A stretch of DNA of 64,000 bases from CBDCRK01 sp965220955 (GCA_965220955.1 CBDCRK010000036.1:186001-250000); one strand, 5' to 3'; positions 1-9,224 are shown, numbered from the stretch's first letter. A program made the numbers and translations. The notes: a model not told the origin generated them from the letters alone.

Positions 1-78
1 TGAGTCTGTATTTGATCTTTCTTGCAATTCTCCGCTTCTGAGTTTAGGCAAATAAACAACTTCTGACCGAGACCACCT

Positions 79-3000
79 TTAGTCTCCCACCACTTCCTCA
101 ACCCTCGGCAGCTCGACCTCCTGGGGCCTGGGTTGTCTGCCAGGCAGGTGCTGCCTAGCAGGCAGGTGCCCACGAATTTTTGCCCATACGGCCGAAGGAC
201 GCAGGGCCCAGACATACTCCTCAAGATCATCAAACAGAGAATAGGCCACAGGTGTAACCAAAAGCGTGATAAGGAGACAGAGCGACTGCCCGCCAATAAC
301 CACTACGGCAATACCGCGATGACTCTCCGCTGCCGGTCCCTGACCCAGAGCCACGGGAATCATGCCGCTGACAAGCGCGAGCGTGGTCATAAGGATAGGG
401 CGCAGCCGCTCGCGGTTGGCCTGGATAATAGCCTCATAGCGGGGCATTCCCTGGCGACGCAGGTTAATGGTGTGGTCGATCTGTAGAATGGAATTTTTCT
501 TGACAATGCCAAAGAGAAGCAGGATGCCCAGAATGCTGAAAATCGCCAGGTGCTGGTCCGCGGCCCACAGCGAGAGGAGAGCAAAAGGGACGGCCAGCGG
601 CAGCGAGAGCATAATAGTAATAGGATGCACAAAGCTTTCAAACTGCGCGGCCAGGACCATATACATGCCAATAATAGAGAGGAGAAAGGCAAGCTGAAAG
701 CTGGCCATCATCTCGTTAAAAAACTTGCCCATGCCGGTTATGCCGGTAGTGTAGCCCGGGGGCAAACCTATTTCCTCTACCGCTGCGTCAATCTCTACCA
801 AGGCATCACCCAAGGCCTTGCCTTTGGATAGATTACCGGTAAGCGTGATCTGACGCTGACGTTCCTGGCGATCAATCTGCACTGGCCCAGTGCCGGGGAC
901 CAAATTCACCACATTATCCAGGCGCACCTGCCCCACCGTGGCAGAGGGAACAGTCACCCCCTGGATCACCTCTGGTCGGTTTCTGGCCTCAGGCATTAGG
1001 CGCAGGCGCACGTCATAGAGTTCGTCGCCTTCGCGATAGGTTGTTACCTCTTCCCCAGCCACCATAATGCGCAGGGTAGAGGCAATATCCGCCGCTTCAA
1101 TACTCAGGTCAGAGGCTTTGCGCCGGTTGATATGAACCTGGAGCTCGGGGTTACCACCTTCAAATGTGGTGTCCACATCCACAATGCCGGGTATCTCCTG
1201 CATACGGGCCTTAAGGTTGTCGGAGTATGTCCACAGTGTGGATAGGTCTGGTCCGCGCAGGTTATACTCAATGTCCACATTGCGAAAACCACCGCTGCTA
1301 ATCGGCAGGACCTTGTCCACACTAATACGCATACTAGGAAACCCCTGTACACGCTTTCTGGCCTCGGCCATGACTTGGGCCTGGGTAACTTTTCGATGCT
1401 CGTAATCCTCCAGCTTGACTACTATCTGGGAACGGGTAACCGTTTCCCCCACCGTAGTGCCGACCAAAGAAAGCAGATGAGCGACCCCGGGGACCTGGCG
1501 CAGCTCGGTCTCAACCTGACGGGTAATCGCATCGGTTTGGGCCAGGGAGTACCCCGGTGGGGTTTTAATGTTAACCTCAAACTGGCCCCGGTCATCATCC
1601 GCCATCATGGTCGAGCGTACATGTTTGCCGATCCAAGGCGTTGACATAACCAAGCCGATTGCCAGGCATATAATGGCCCAGCGGTGATGCATGGACCACT
1701 CCAACATACGGGTATACCCACGATCGATGAAGCCATAGAAACGGGACTCGCGCGAGGAATGCGCGTGCTCGGCCAAGCGCTTGGGTAAGAAACGCGAGCA
1801 CATCATGGGCGTGAGCGTGAAGGCTACCAGCAATGAAACCATAATGGCAAAGGCCATGGTCAAGCCAAAGCTGCCCAGCCAGCGACCTACGGTGCCTTGG
1901 AGAAATCCCACCGGTAAAAAGATGACAACCAGAGAAAGGGTTGTGGCACTCACCGCCAAGCCCACCTCGGAGGTTGCCGCCGCAGCCGCCTCCATGGCGC
2001 TCATACCCTTCTCTTCGATGTAGCGATAGATGTTCTCCAGCACCACAATGGCGTCGTCAATCACAATCCCCACAGATAATGTGAGCGCCAGCAAGGTGAG
2101 GCGATTTAAGGTAAAGCCTGCGGCCGCCAGGAGCGTGTAGGTGGCAACTATGGAAACAGGAATGGCTATGGCAGCAATAATGGTTGAGCGTAAATTACCC
2201 AGAAAGAAAAACACCACAATACTGGCAAACAGCGAACCCAGCCAAAGGTGCTGCTGCACCTCATGCACAGACGCGCGGATAAAGTCCGACTGGTCGCGAA
2301 CAACCTCGACGCCCACACCCGTAGGCAGGATACGGCGCGCTTCGGCCAAGCGTTCAAACACCGCGTCCACCGCAGCCACGGTGTTGGCGCCGGACTGCTT
2401 GCGGATAGTAAGCGAGACCGCGTTCCTACCGTCATAACGGGCCAGGGTGCGTGGCTCTTCCACGCCGTCTTCGACCCGGCCAATGTCGGCCACCTTGATA
2501 GGCGAGCCATTGCGTGTGGCCACCACAATGCTTTCAAATTCGCGCACCGAGCGCACCCGGCCCAGGGTGCGCAATACAGTTTCCCCGCTCTCCTGGGTAA
2601 GCCGGCCGCCGGGAAACTCAACATTCTGCCTGGCCAGGGCCTGAGCTATGGTACGCATGGAAAGGCCGTAGGCCTTCAAGCGGTCGGGATCAATCAGGAT
2701 CTGAATCTCCCTTTTTCTGCCGCCCAGGATGGAGATCGAACCCACCCCGCTTATTGATTCTAGTGGCTCCTTAACCTGATTTTCCGCAATCTCAGTCAGT
2801 TCTTTGAGCCCTTGAAAGCCAAAAACCGTGAGCGTCAGGATAGGGGTGGCATCAACATCGAATTTCTCAACAATAGGTGGATCGGTATCCTCGGGTAGTT
2901 CGACCAGGACGGAGCCAACCTTGTCTCGCACATCCTGGGCTGCGGCCTCCAGGTCCTTCTCCAGATCAAACATCACAATGACCTGGGAAAGCCCCTCGCG

Positions 3001-3252
3001 GGTGACGGAGCGCAACTCATCGATGCCGCTGATGGTGTTAATCACCTCTTCAATGGGCTTGGTCACCTGGGTTTCCATTTCCTCAGGGCCAGCCCCAGGG
3101 AGGGTGGTGGTCACGGTCACCACCGGCATCTCGGCCTTGGGAAAAAGCTCCAGGCCCAGGCTCTGATAACAAAACAAGCCCGCTACCACCAGGCTGCCAA
3201 CAAGCATGGTGGCAAAGACCGGACGACGAACACAGAGGTCAGAAAGATTCAT
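79..3252 (-). CDS. RND-family efflux permease (AcrB/MdtB-like)
   Basis: This 1057-residue protein is a proton-driven inner-membrane pump of the resistance-nodulation-division family and exports toxic or hydrophobic compounds. It starts with a cytoplasmic stub and TM1 (about residues 12-32) and has two large periplasmic halves. TM4 carries GIVIDDAIVVLEN at 395-407, where D399 and D400 are the proton-relay aspartates of the family. Length is normal for AcrB-like pumps. Its ATG overlaps the stop of the adaptor gene by four bases (ATGA), so the two are translationally coupled. No TolC-type outer membrane gene is visible nearby, so the outer channel is probably encoded elsewhere. The substrate cannot be read from the sequence. 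Control is probably by the TetR-type gene at the head of the operon. Confidence 0.95.
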   Translation of the reverse strand: MNLSDLCVRRPVFATMLVGSLVVAGLFCYQSLGLELFPKAEMPVVTVTTTLPGAGPEEMETQVTKPIEEVINTISGIDELRSVTREGLSQVIVMFDLEKDLEAAAQDVRDKVGSVLVELPEDTDPPIVEKFDVDATPILTLTVFGFQGLKELTEIAENQVKEPLESISGVGSISILGGRKREIQILIDPDRLKAYGLSMRTIAQALARQNVEFPGGRLTQESGETVLRTLGRVRSVREFESIVVATRNGSPIKVADIGRVEDGVEEPRTLARYDGRNAVSLTIRKQSGANTVAAVDAVFERLAEARRILPTGVGVEVVRDQSDFIRASVHEVQQHLWLGSLFASIVVFFFLGNLRSTIIAAIAIPVSIVATYTLLAAAGFTLNRLTLLALTLSVGIVIDDAIVVLENIYRYIEEKGMSAMEAAAAATSEVGLAVSATTLSLVVIFLPVGFLQGTVGRWLGSFGLTMAFAIMVSLLVAFTLTPMMCSRFLPKRLAEHAHSSRESRFYGFIDRGYTRMLEWSMHHRWAIICLAIGLVMSTPWIGKHVRSTMMADDDRGQFEVNIKTPPGYSLAQTDAITRQVETELRQVPGVAHLLSLVGTTVGETVTRSQIVVKLEDYEHRKVTQAQVMAEARKRVQGFPSMRISVDKVLPISSGGFRNVDIEYNLRGPDLSTLWTYSDNLKARMQEIPGIVDVDTTFEGGNPELQVHINRRKASDLSIEAADIASTLRIMVAGEEVTTYREGDELYDVRLRLMPEARNRPEVIQGVTVPSATVGQVRLDNVVNLVPGTGPVQIDRQERQRQITLTGNLSKGKALGDALVEIDAAVEEIGLPPGYTTGITGMGKFFNEMMASFQLAFLLSIIGMYMVLAAQFESFVHPITIMLSLPLAVPFALLSLWAADQHLAIFSILGILLLFGIVKKNSILQIDHTINLRRQGMPRYEAIIQANRERLRPILMTTLALVSGMIPVALGQGPAAESHRGIAVVVIGGQSLCLLITLLVTPVAYSLFDDLEEYVWALRPSAVWAKIRGHLPARQHLPGRQPRPQEVELPRVEEVVGD

Positions 3253-4382
3253 TGCGCCCCCGCTACTTGTTGCGCCCCCGCTACTTGTACGGTCATCCCT
3301 TCCATTAGACGATCAAGCGAAGAAGTAACCACCTGTTCTCCTTCGGTAAGACCTTCGACCACCTCGACCCAATCCCCTTCCTCTACCCCGCTCTTTACCT
3401 CTCTGGAAGACACAAGGTTGTTCTCGACCACAAACACTCGCTCCACCCCAGCATAACGGTGCAGGGCTAAACGGGGAATGAAAAGGGCTTCCTCTTCGCC
3501 CAGAGTAGCGGTGACATGGGCAAAATACCCTGGCCGCAAGACACCATCCGGGTTGGGAACCTCGGCCTCAATCAGCAGGCTGCGGGTGGCATGATCAACC
3601 CCGGCAGCAATACGGGTCAGGGTGCCAGAGAAAGTCTGGCCCGGTAAGGCATCGACCCTGACCTCAAAAAGCATACCAATCCGCATCATACGCGCATAAC
3701 GTTCTGGTGCCGGTACTCTTAACTTGAGGGGATCAACAATCACCACTTCAAGAACTTGAGAAGCCGCCTGCAGGTACTCGCCGGAGTTAGCAAACCGCTT
3801 CTGCACAAAGCCATCAACTGGAGAGACAATGTGTCCATCCCTGAGGCGTTTTTCGTCTAGCGCCAGGGCTTTCTCTGCTGAATGCACTCTAGCCTCGGCC
3901 ACTTTGTATTCCGCCTCAGCTGCATCTCGTCCCTGAGGAGCAATGATCTGCTCTTTAAACAACTCTTGCGCGCGCTGGTATTCTCCCTCTGCTCGGATAA
4001 GAACGGCCTGGGCCTGTTTGAGATTCGCCCTGGCTACCTCAACCTGCAACTCTAGCTCCTCCTTTTCCATTTCCGCCAGGACCTGGCCCTGTTTGACCGC
4101 GTCGCCAAAGTCCACATGCACCTTGACTACATAGCCAGCCATCTTGTTAGAAAGAATTACCGACTCCTTAGCAAACAGGGCACCCTGCCCCTCACCGGTA
4201 CGCACCGTGCGGCGGCGTACTACCTGCGCAGCCTGCACAGAGAGAGATTGGGGGGTGGCAACTGTAGCCGTTTCTTCTATCTTTGCCTCCGAGGAGCTAG
4301 AGCGACACCCGGCAGGTAGAAGTAGAAAGAGAAGCAGAACCAGCCGGAGCCAGCAAGCAATCTTTTGCGGTATGATCCTCAT
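3249..4382 (-). CDS. RND efflux periplasmic adaptor (membrane fusion protein, HlyD/AcrA-like)
   Basis: A 377-residue periplasmic adaptor that links the RND pump to an outer-membrane channel. The N-terminus is a lipoprotein signal: a hydrophobic stretch ending in the lipobox LPAGC at about residues 22-26, so Cys26 is probably lipidated. A lipoyl/barrel-sandwich half (around 65-100), a coiled-coil hairpin (about 105-165) and a beta-barrel follow. The gene overlaps the TetR gene upstream and the permease downstream by ATGA junctions, giving a tight three-gene operon. The extreme C-terminus ends in a duplicated QVAGAQ hexapeptide from an 18-base tandem repeat near 3252-3288, a likely slippage product without obvious effect. 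Confidence 0.93.
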   Translation of the reverse strand: MRIIPQKIACWLRLVLLLFLLLPAGCRSSSSEAKIEETATVATPQSLSVQAAQVVRRRTVRTGEGQGALFAKESVILSNKMAGYVVKVHVDFGDAVKQGQVLAEMEKEELELQVEVARANLKQAQAVLIRAEGEYQRAQELFKEQIIAPQGRDAAEAEYKVAEARVHSAEKALALDEKRLRDGHIVSPVDGFVQKRFANSGEYLQAASQVLEVVIVDPLKLRVPAPERYARMMRIGMLFEVRVDALPGQTFSGTLTRIAAGVDHATRSLLIEAEVPNPDGVLRPGYFAHVTATLGEEEALFIPRLALHRYAGVERVFVVENNLVSSREVKSGVEEGDWVEVVEGLTEGEQVVTSSLDRLMEGMTVQVAGAQQVAGAQ

Positions 4383-5017
4383 CGCGCGTTCCTCTTATGG
4401 ATAAGTAGGCCATGGAGAAACATATCCAAGATGACATTAGCGTCATCCGTGGCAGAGTTTCCCCCTAACCCCAAGAGTTTTCTCTGGAAATACCCCCGCA
4501 TGGTCTCATTCAAGGCAACCGCCACGGCCTCAGGATCAATCTTACGTATTATTCCCTGGGCTGCGCATTCCTTAACAATACCGGCTATAAAGTGAAGGTG
4601 AGCCAGATAGTGCTCCACCAGACGCTGCGCGCGTGGATGTACGGAGGAAGGATCAACCAGACTGTGCTCCAATATTAGGGCTTTAATAAAGTCCCGATTG
4701 GCATCCATGACATCCAATTCCGCCGTGACCAAGCGGCGCAGCTTTTCTAAAGGACCCGTAACATACGCCACTTCTGCACGGATCTGTTCGCTAAAGGCAA
4801 TGAGCCCTTCTTCCATGGCTGCCTGCAGGAGGTCGTCCTTATTACCGAAGTAGAGATAGACTGTGCCCTTGGCAATCCGTGCCTCCTCCGCTACTCGGTC
4901 GATTGTTGCCCCCTGGAATCCATGAGCAGCGATCACCCTGCGGGCCGCAGCCAGGATCTCGCGCACGCGAAACTCACGCACCACGTCTTCTTTGGTTGCA
5001 ACTGTACTTTTAGTCAT
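4379..5017 (-). CDS. TetR/AcrR-family transcriptional repressor
   Basis: A 212-residue regulator with a TetR-type N-terminal helix-turn-helix. The recognition part contains RIAKGTVYLYFGNKDDL at about residues 47-63, a very typical TetR signature. The C-terminal ligand-binding half is divergent, as is normal. It is the first gene of the tetR-adaptor-RND operon and overlaps the adaptor by four bases. The ATG sits directly beside a palindromic operator over the -10 region, which suggests autoregulation and control of the pump. A near copy of that operator upstream of the DUF1329 gene ending at 5693 suggests a second target. The inducer is unknown. Confidence 0.93.
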   Translation of the reverse strand: MTKSTVATKEDVVREFRVREILAAARRVIAAHGFQGATIDRVAEEARIAKGTVYLYFGNKDDLLQAAMEEGLIAFSEQIRAEVAYVTGPLEKLRRLVTAELDVMDANRDFIKALILEHSLVDPSSVHPRAQRLVEHYLAHLHFIAGIVKECAAQGIIRKIDPEAVAVALNETMRGYFQRKLLGLGGNSATDDANVILDMFLHGLLIHKRNAR

Positions 5018-5052
5018 GTGACTGACTATACAGTCATCTATTTCGACAAGTC
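5015..5052 (-). promoter_or_regulatory. promoter and palindromic operator of the tetR-RND operon
   Basis: On the minus strand a -35-like TTGACT is followed after 18 bases by TATAGT, and the pseudopalindrome TGACTGTATAGTCA lies over the -10 box just before the tetR ATG. This is the usual arrangement for TetR autorepression. A related segment is repeated at 7041-7095. The assignment is inferred from sequence only. Confidence 0.65.
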
Positions 5053-5145
5053 AAGTAGGGGCAAGAGGTGAGGCAGTTTTGTCAGCCAGTTTGGGTCTTT
5101 ACCCTAAGGAAGAAAAGGCAAACTTTCTTGCTGAGGGTCCCTGTC

Positions 5146-5556
5146 TCAGCCACCCCGTGATGCCAGCTGCCTGATTCGCCCACGGGCTCGTTCAACCGTG
5201 GGATCAAGGGCGAAGCGAATGGGAGGGAGGTCGGTATCACAGTGGGTAAAAGTAGCCGTGATGGGGTTGGTACACTGCAGGCGTTCCCCCAGCCCCCAGG
5301 CATTACCCTGAAACCTAATCAACCGCGGCCGCCCACGCTGAGCACTGTGAAATAGGTACTCCGGATCCACCTGGATAAGGAGGGGTTTTTCTTGGCCGTT
5401 TTCCTGCAGGCGAGCCAGGTGTAGGCTATCATTGTAGGTAATATCTGCCCCAGAGATAGCCTCCGGATTCTCGAGGGCTATATCGAGAACTGTTTGTCCT
5501 GCGCTCTGCCTCTTGGTCCCACGGGCGAGGAACGGATAGCTCATAGAAGATGCCAA
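5146..5556 (-). CDS. hypothetical protein, possibly a chimeric leftover
   Basis: An open frame of up to 136 residues that overlaps the LLM start remnant in another frame. I do not recognise it. Its first 20 or so codons are the LLM remnant read out of frame, so the nominal start at 5556 is doubtful. The later part (DITYNDSLHLARL, then IQVDPEYLFHS and a C-terminal basic stretch) has ordinary protein composition and could be the tail of an unrelated gene fused here by deletion. There is no signal peptide or membrane segment. It may be non-coding today. Confidence 0.3.
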   Translation of the reverse strand: MASSMSYPFLARGTKRQSAGQTVLDIALENPEAISGADITYNDSLHLARLQENGQEKPLLIQVDPEYLFHSAQRGRPRLIRFQGNAWGLGERLQCTNPITATFTHCDTDLPPIRFALDPTVERARGRIRQLASRGG

Positions 5557-5563
5557 ATTTCAT
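5495..5563 (-). pseudogene. N-terminal remnant of an LLM-class flavin-dependent oxidoreductase
   Basis: A strong Shine-Dalgarno (AAGGAGG) precedes an ATG at 5563 that encodes MKFGIFYELSVPRPWDQEAE, the characteristic start of many LLM-class (luciferase-like, F420/FMN) oxidoreductases. The similarity ends after about 23 codons and the frame stops at 5429. The rest of the gene is missing. The promoter-side element at 5584-5610 resembles one at 17550-17582. Confidence 0.7.
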
Positions 5564-5583
5564 GCACTCCTCCTTATTGTTCC

Positions 5584-5610
5584 CTTAAGATATACGAAAA
5601 TATGTCCAGA
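5584..5610. promoter_or_regulatory. repeated promoter element, copy A
   Basis: The plus strand shows TAAGATATACGAAAATATG followed by a TACTTA block ending near 5616. The same order, with 15 of 16 bases identical in the TAAGAyATACGAAAAT core, occurs at 17552-17582 before an amidohydrolase operon. It lies about 25-50 bases upstream of the LLM start remnant. It is probably a shared promoter or operator; which protein binds it is unknown. Confidence 0.45.
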
Positions 5611-5692
5611 TACTTAGCCGTATGACTGCCTATATTCCCTAAGTCAAGTCCCTTCTTTTTCAGCCAATCTACCATCTTCCTTGCTCATCTGC

Positions 5693-6961
5693 CTACTTTC
5701 CTCTACGTAGTAGCTCCTTGGTGGTAAATATTTTAGGCGACACGGGCTGGTTAACAATCATTTTGTCGCCTACCCACAGACTGGCACGGTTGATCTTGTA
5801 ATCAATCCATATATTCCCCACAAACAGCGGGACCGCCACGTCGTCATTCCCAGGGACGAATTTGGGTTTGTCAAGACAATGAAACAAGGTGCGCCAATGG
5901 TCACCGTTATCATCATAGATAAAACCGTAGAGGACGGAAAACGTCTGCCGATCAATGTAGAGCCGGCGCTTGCCATAGGGATGATTGTTCTCCTTGGGGG
6001 TGACATCCAGAATGATCACCTTGCGCAATTCCCAGGATACCATGGGATACCAGTCGTTTTTCCCGCCAAAGGTCGGCGTTTTACCTTTAAAGATGCCCGG
6101 GACCAGCACCACCTGTTCCCCTTTGTATTGCCAGGTGTGGGCGTGAATACGGCCATTAAAGCCGGCATGGTCTTCCACCAGAAAGTTTAAACCGAAAGAA
6201 GTTTGATAGAGATTATAGACGATTTTGCGGTTACGCCGGGTGCGGGGGTCATAAGCCCAGGCGTCCTCTGTGGAGTTGTCTGCGTCATAGTGAAAGGTAA
6301 GGCTCTGGGCACCCTCAAGATCTTGGGGCCGCAGCACTATCGAGTATTCTTTCCACCAGGCGCCTTCCTTTTCCCACTCCGGTACATTCTGATCGGGATT
6401 AAGGCGGTGCATGCCATAGAGCCGGGCATAGCGGGTCTCCACACCCCTTTCTACTTTTCCTGAAGCATTGACAAGATTAAGGACTCCTTGGGTCTGTATG
6501 CTGTCTCCCATGTCCCGATAGCGAAAGTTCCAGGCCGCTTTTAGTCCTGCCTGGGAATCAGCCGGGTCAAGAAGAGGAAAAGGTAGCCCCTTAGTATAGT
6601 TCTTTAGCTCTCCATCCTCCCCAAGCTGGGCTTGGCCAAAGTGTTCAATGCTGGCGGCGATATATTCCTCGCGCAGCGGGAAGTCAGTGGTCTCCCGGAC
6701 CGTGATCTCCAGGTCCCCGGTCTGAACAACTTGTAAGATCTCTGGGGGAAGGACCTTCTCAGCTACCTGAAAATTACCCTTATTAATTTTCATTCCTGGG
6801 GTAATTCCTTCTACCTGCAGGACGCCGTTACGGTAGGGATGAAAAACCTCAAGAATCTTTTCTCCCATAGCCCCATCTTGGGCATAAACCTCCAGGGAAA
6901 TAAGACCGAATAGACTCACTATTATAAAGAGCCCCAGACAAGAAATTTTTCTTAGCAGCAC
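5693..6961 (-). CDS. DUF1329 protein, outer-membrane-associated
   Basis: A 422-residue exported protein of the DUF1329 family, related to LolA/LolB-like outer membrane lipoprotein-sorting folds. The signal peptide is about residues 1-27, with a hydrophobic core and cleavage near VYA-QD. It starts with GTG, chosen because AGGAG lies nine bases upstream. Family members often sit beside catabolic or RND genes and may help hydrophobic substrates cross the outer membrane, but no activity is proven. It is more divergent from the three tandem copies at 18978-23315 than those are from each other. A copy of the TetR operator lies about 80-130 bases upstream, suggesting co-regulation with the efflux operon. 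Confidence 0.85.
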   Translation of the reverse strand: MLLRKISCLGLFIIVSLFGLISLEVYAQDGAMGEKILEVFHPYRNGVLQVEGITPGMKINKGNFQVAEKVLPPEILQVVQTGDLEITVRETTDFPLREEYIAASIEHFGQAQLGEDGELKNYTKGLPFPLLDPADSQAGLKAAWNFRYRDMGDSIQTQGVLNLVNASGKVERGVETRYARLYGMHRLNPDQNVPEWEKEGAWWKEYSIVLRPQDLEGAQSLTFHYDADNSTEDAWAYDPRTRRNRKIVYNLYQTSFGLNFLVEDHAGFNGRIHAHTWQYKGEQVVLVPGIFKGKTPTFGGKNDWYPMVSWELRKVIILDVTPKENNHPYGKRRLYIDRQTFSVLYGFIYDDNGDHWRTLFHCLDKPKFVPGNDDVAVPLFVGNIWIDYKINRASLWVGDKMIVNQPVSPKIFTTKELLRRGK

Positions 6962-7040
6962 CTCTCAATTCTCCTTTCTTTAGTCAAATGGCAATACAGC
7001 TTGCTGACAACCTACTTATCTTCCAGCCAGATTCTTAATT

Positions 7041-7095
7041 GGAACTGTACTTTTAGTCAGATGACTGACTATACAGTCATTTTTCTCTGAGTCAA
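7041..7095 (-). promoter_or_regulatory. second copy of the TetR promoter/operator
   Basis: The plus strand from 7043 to 7080 matches the tetR promoter and start region at 5000-5036 almost base for base, including AACTGTACTTTTAGTCA and the palindrome TGACTGACTATACAGTCA. The tetR start codon is changed (CATGTG there, CAGATG here), so the six copied codons are not translated from it. TTGACT and TATAGT boxes are spaced 16 bases apart here. It lies upstream of the DUF1329 gene and probably places it under the same repressor. Confidence 0.65.
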
Positions 7096-7198
7096 GCCCT
7101 CTTTTTCTCCTAGGCAAGCCATCTAGGGAAAAAGACCATCAACCCACATCGACCACCCGGGCGCGGCTGGCTCTGCTTCTGCCGCCTCATCTGGCAGG

Positions 7199-7876
7199 CT
7201 ACTGCAGCATTGCGTCCCATCCCTTCCAATAGAGCTCGGCAATACAGTGTGCTTCTTTGAGAAATTCCTGTTGATCCCGCTCTGTTCTCAGCAGACGATC
7301 TATGAGCTTTCTGCCCGTTTCGGCATGCTCCCGGTCAGCCTCTATGTGGCCGGAGAAAAAACGCAGGGCATCTAGGCTCATTTGGTAATGAGTCTGTAAC
7401 CCTGCCAACATCTTCTCACATGCCTGCGAGAAAGCTCCTTCCAAGATTCCCAGGGCTCCCGAGTATCGGGCCTTCTGAGTCATCAGGAGCCAAAAGTAGG
7501 CGTTCATAGCTCGGGCAGCTGGTGAAGCACTTGACCCCTCCAGCTCTTTCCTTGGCAATCCTAGACCCCTCTCCCAGAACTCAAACAACAGTTCCGTATG
7601 CCCGGCAGTGCGGGTGTAGAGGCCCATAGCCTCTTCAGCAAAGTTTTCTGCCATGAGCTCTGCTCCCTCCCTATCCACCTTAAGCATACTAATATAACCC
7701 TGGGCGATATAGGGACCGGAATCTCTGACTGTCATTTCGTAGTGCTCAACCGCAAACTGTTTGATCTGGTCCTTACTAGCCTTACCCTCATGGATCAGAC
7801 CAACAAGAGGATGTCGGCTGATATTGAACTCCTGAGCGACCTGCTCGACTCCCTGCCAGAATGTCTGGGTACTCAT
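7199..7876 (-). CDS. TenA/PqqC-like (heme-oxygenase-fold) protein
   Basis: A 225-residue, wholly helical protein of the TenA/THI-4/PqqC or iron-containing redox enzyme group. Supporting segments are QFAVEHYEMTVRDSGPY near residues 40-56, ENFAEEAMG near 77-85, and the late pair FFSGHIEADREHAE near 173-186 with histidine and acidic residues typical of the fold. No signal peptide is present. It stands alone, with a second relative at 58930-59673, also in a catabolic setting. The family includes thiaminase II, PqqC and di-iron oxidases; which activity applies here cannot be told. SD GGAGG lies close to the ATG. Confidence 0.75.
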   Translation of the reverse strand: MSTQTFWQGVEQVAQEFNISRHPLVGLIHEGKASKDQIKQFAVEHYEMTVRDSGPYIAQGYISMLKVDREGAELMAENFAEEAMGLYTRTAGHTELLFEFWERGLGLPRKELEGSSASPAARAMNAYFWLLMTQKARYSGALGILEGAFSQACEKMLAGLQTHYQMSLDALRFFSGHIEADREHAETGRKLIDRLLRTERDQQEFLKEAHCIAELYWKGWDAMLQ

Positions 7877-8096
7877 ATACGATCCTCCTTGATATCAGAG
7901 ATTAATTTCCCTTGAGAATAACGGGGGTTTTGGGTATGAGAGGGGTACCCTGCCCCCATCATCGTATGTAGTTAGATAGGGCCGGAAGCCCTTTTGAGGG
8001 TTCCCTTATATTAGAGACCAAATGGGCCACCTCCTTTGCTCTGGGGTACGGCCCAGAATGAGCATCGATATATGCCTTTGTCCGCTAAAGCAAGCA

Positions 8097-9224
8097 CTAC
8101 TCCAGGGTAATGCCGTATAGTTTCGCCGCGTTGTGGCACACAATCTTTTGCCTATTCTCTTCGGTTACCCCGGTGAAGTCCTGCTCAATAACCCCCTTCG
8201 AGTGGGGCCAGGTGGAGTCCACATGCGGATAGTCAGAAGCCCACAGAAAGTTGTCTGCGCCCAGAAACCCACAGGTAGCTAAGCCCACCGGGTCATTTTG
8301 GAATGTGGCATAGACTTGTCGCTTAAAATACTCGCTGGGCGGCATCTGCAAGGGAGTGGCTTCTAATTGATGAAACCGCTCATAAGCCCGATCCATGCGT
8401 CGGAGAAAATAGGCAATCCAGCCAATATCATGCTCGGTCGAAAGCAGCTTAAGACGAGGAAAGCGCTCTAATACCCCGGAGAAAATAATAGTAGTAAGCG
8501 TCTGCTGGATATACTCCAGAATACTCATATACAGGACATAGGAGCTACGCGAGGCCGAGATAATATTCTTTCTGCCCGTGGCCAAGTGCAGACTGAGCGG
8601 AGCATCCAAGTCCTGCGCCGCTGCCCAGAACGGATCATAGACAGGGTTGTCATATTGTTTCTCTGCCTCCGGTGAAACCGAGATCATGGCTCCCTTGAGC
8701 CCCTTCTCTACACAGCGTTCAAGCTCCTGGACTGCATCCTCAATATCTTCCAGAGAGAGGAGTGCCAGACCTACAAGTCGCTGAGGATTATAACTACAAA
8801 ACTCGGCTAGCCAGTCGTTATAAGTGCGAAAGATTGCCCGCTGCAGGTCCAAATCCTCAACGGCAAAAAAAGACATGGCCGAGGTTGCATACAGGACCTC
8901 AGCGGCTATACCGTCGATTTCTTGATCCTTAATGCGCTCGGCTGGCTCCCATCCCCCGGGGCGCGCATGGGCATAATCGGTACGCTCCCGCTGGTGAGCA
9001 GATTCTGGGTAAAGAGGAATCTCTTGGGGGGGACGCTGGGCCGGAAAGCCACCATATACGGACCGCAAGAACTGGCCGTCACAAATAAGAAACTCTCCTT
9101 TTTTGCCCTTCCACTCGTTGACCACCCGTGGAGCCCGGTCGCGAAAGGACTGGTCCATACGCTCTACCCAGAGTTCTGGTGGCTCCATAACATGGGAATC
9201 TGCAGAAATAACCTTTGCTGTCAT
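8097..9224 (-). CDS. Amidohydro_2 metal-dependent hydrolase
   Basis: A 375-residue TIM-barrel hydrolase or decarboxylase of the Amidohydro_2 (ACMSD-like) family. It has the N-terminal metal motif ISADSHVMEPPELW (D9, H11), a strand-end histidine in LSLHLATG, STEHDIGW and the C-terminal WASDYPHVDSTWP, where the Asp is a metal ligand and general base in the family. These enzymes cleave C-C or C-N bonds in ring-fission products. It is monocistronic with its own SD (AAAGGAGGG). At least four intact paralogues lie in the window. Confidence 0.88.
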   Translation of the reverse strand: MTAKVISADSHVMEPPELWVERMDQSFRDRAPRVVNEWKGKKGEFLICDGQFLRSVYGGFPAQRPPQEIPLYPESAHQRERTDYAHARPGGWEPAERIKDQEIDGIAAEVLYATSAMSFFAVEDLDLQRAIFRTYNDWLAEFCSYNPQRLVGLALLSLEDIEDAVQELERCVEKGLKGAMISVSPEAEKQYDNPVYDPFWAAAQDLDAPLSLHLATGRKNIISASRSSYVLYMSILEYIQQTLTTIIFSGVLERFPRLKLLSTEHDIGWIAYFLRRMDRAYERFHQLEATPLQMPPSEYFKRQVYATFQNDPVGLATCGFLGADNFLWASDYPHVDSTWPHSKGVIEQDFTGVTEENRQKIVCHNAAKLYGITLE

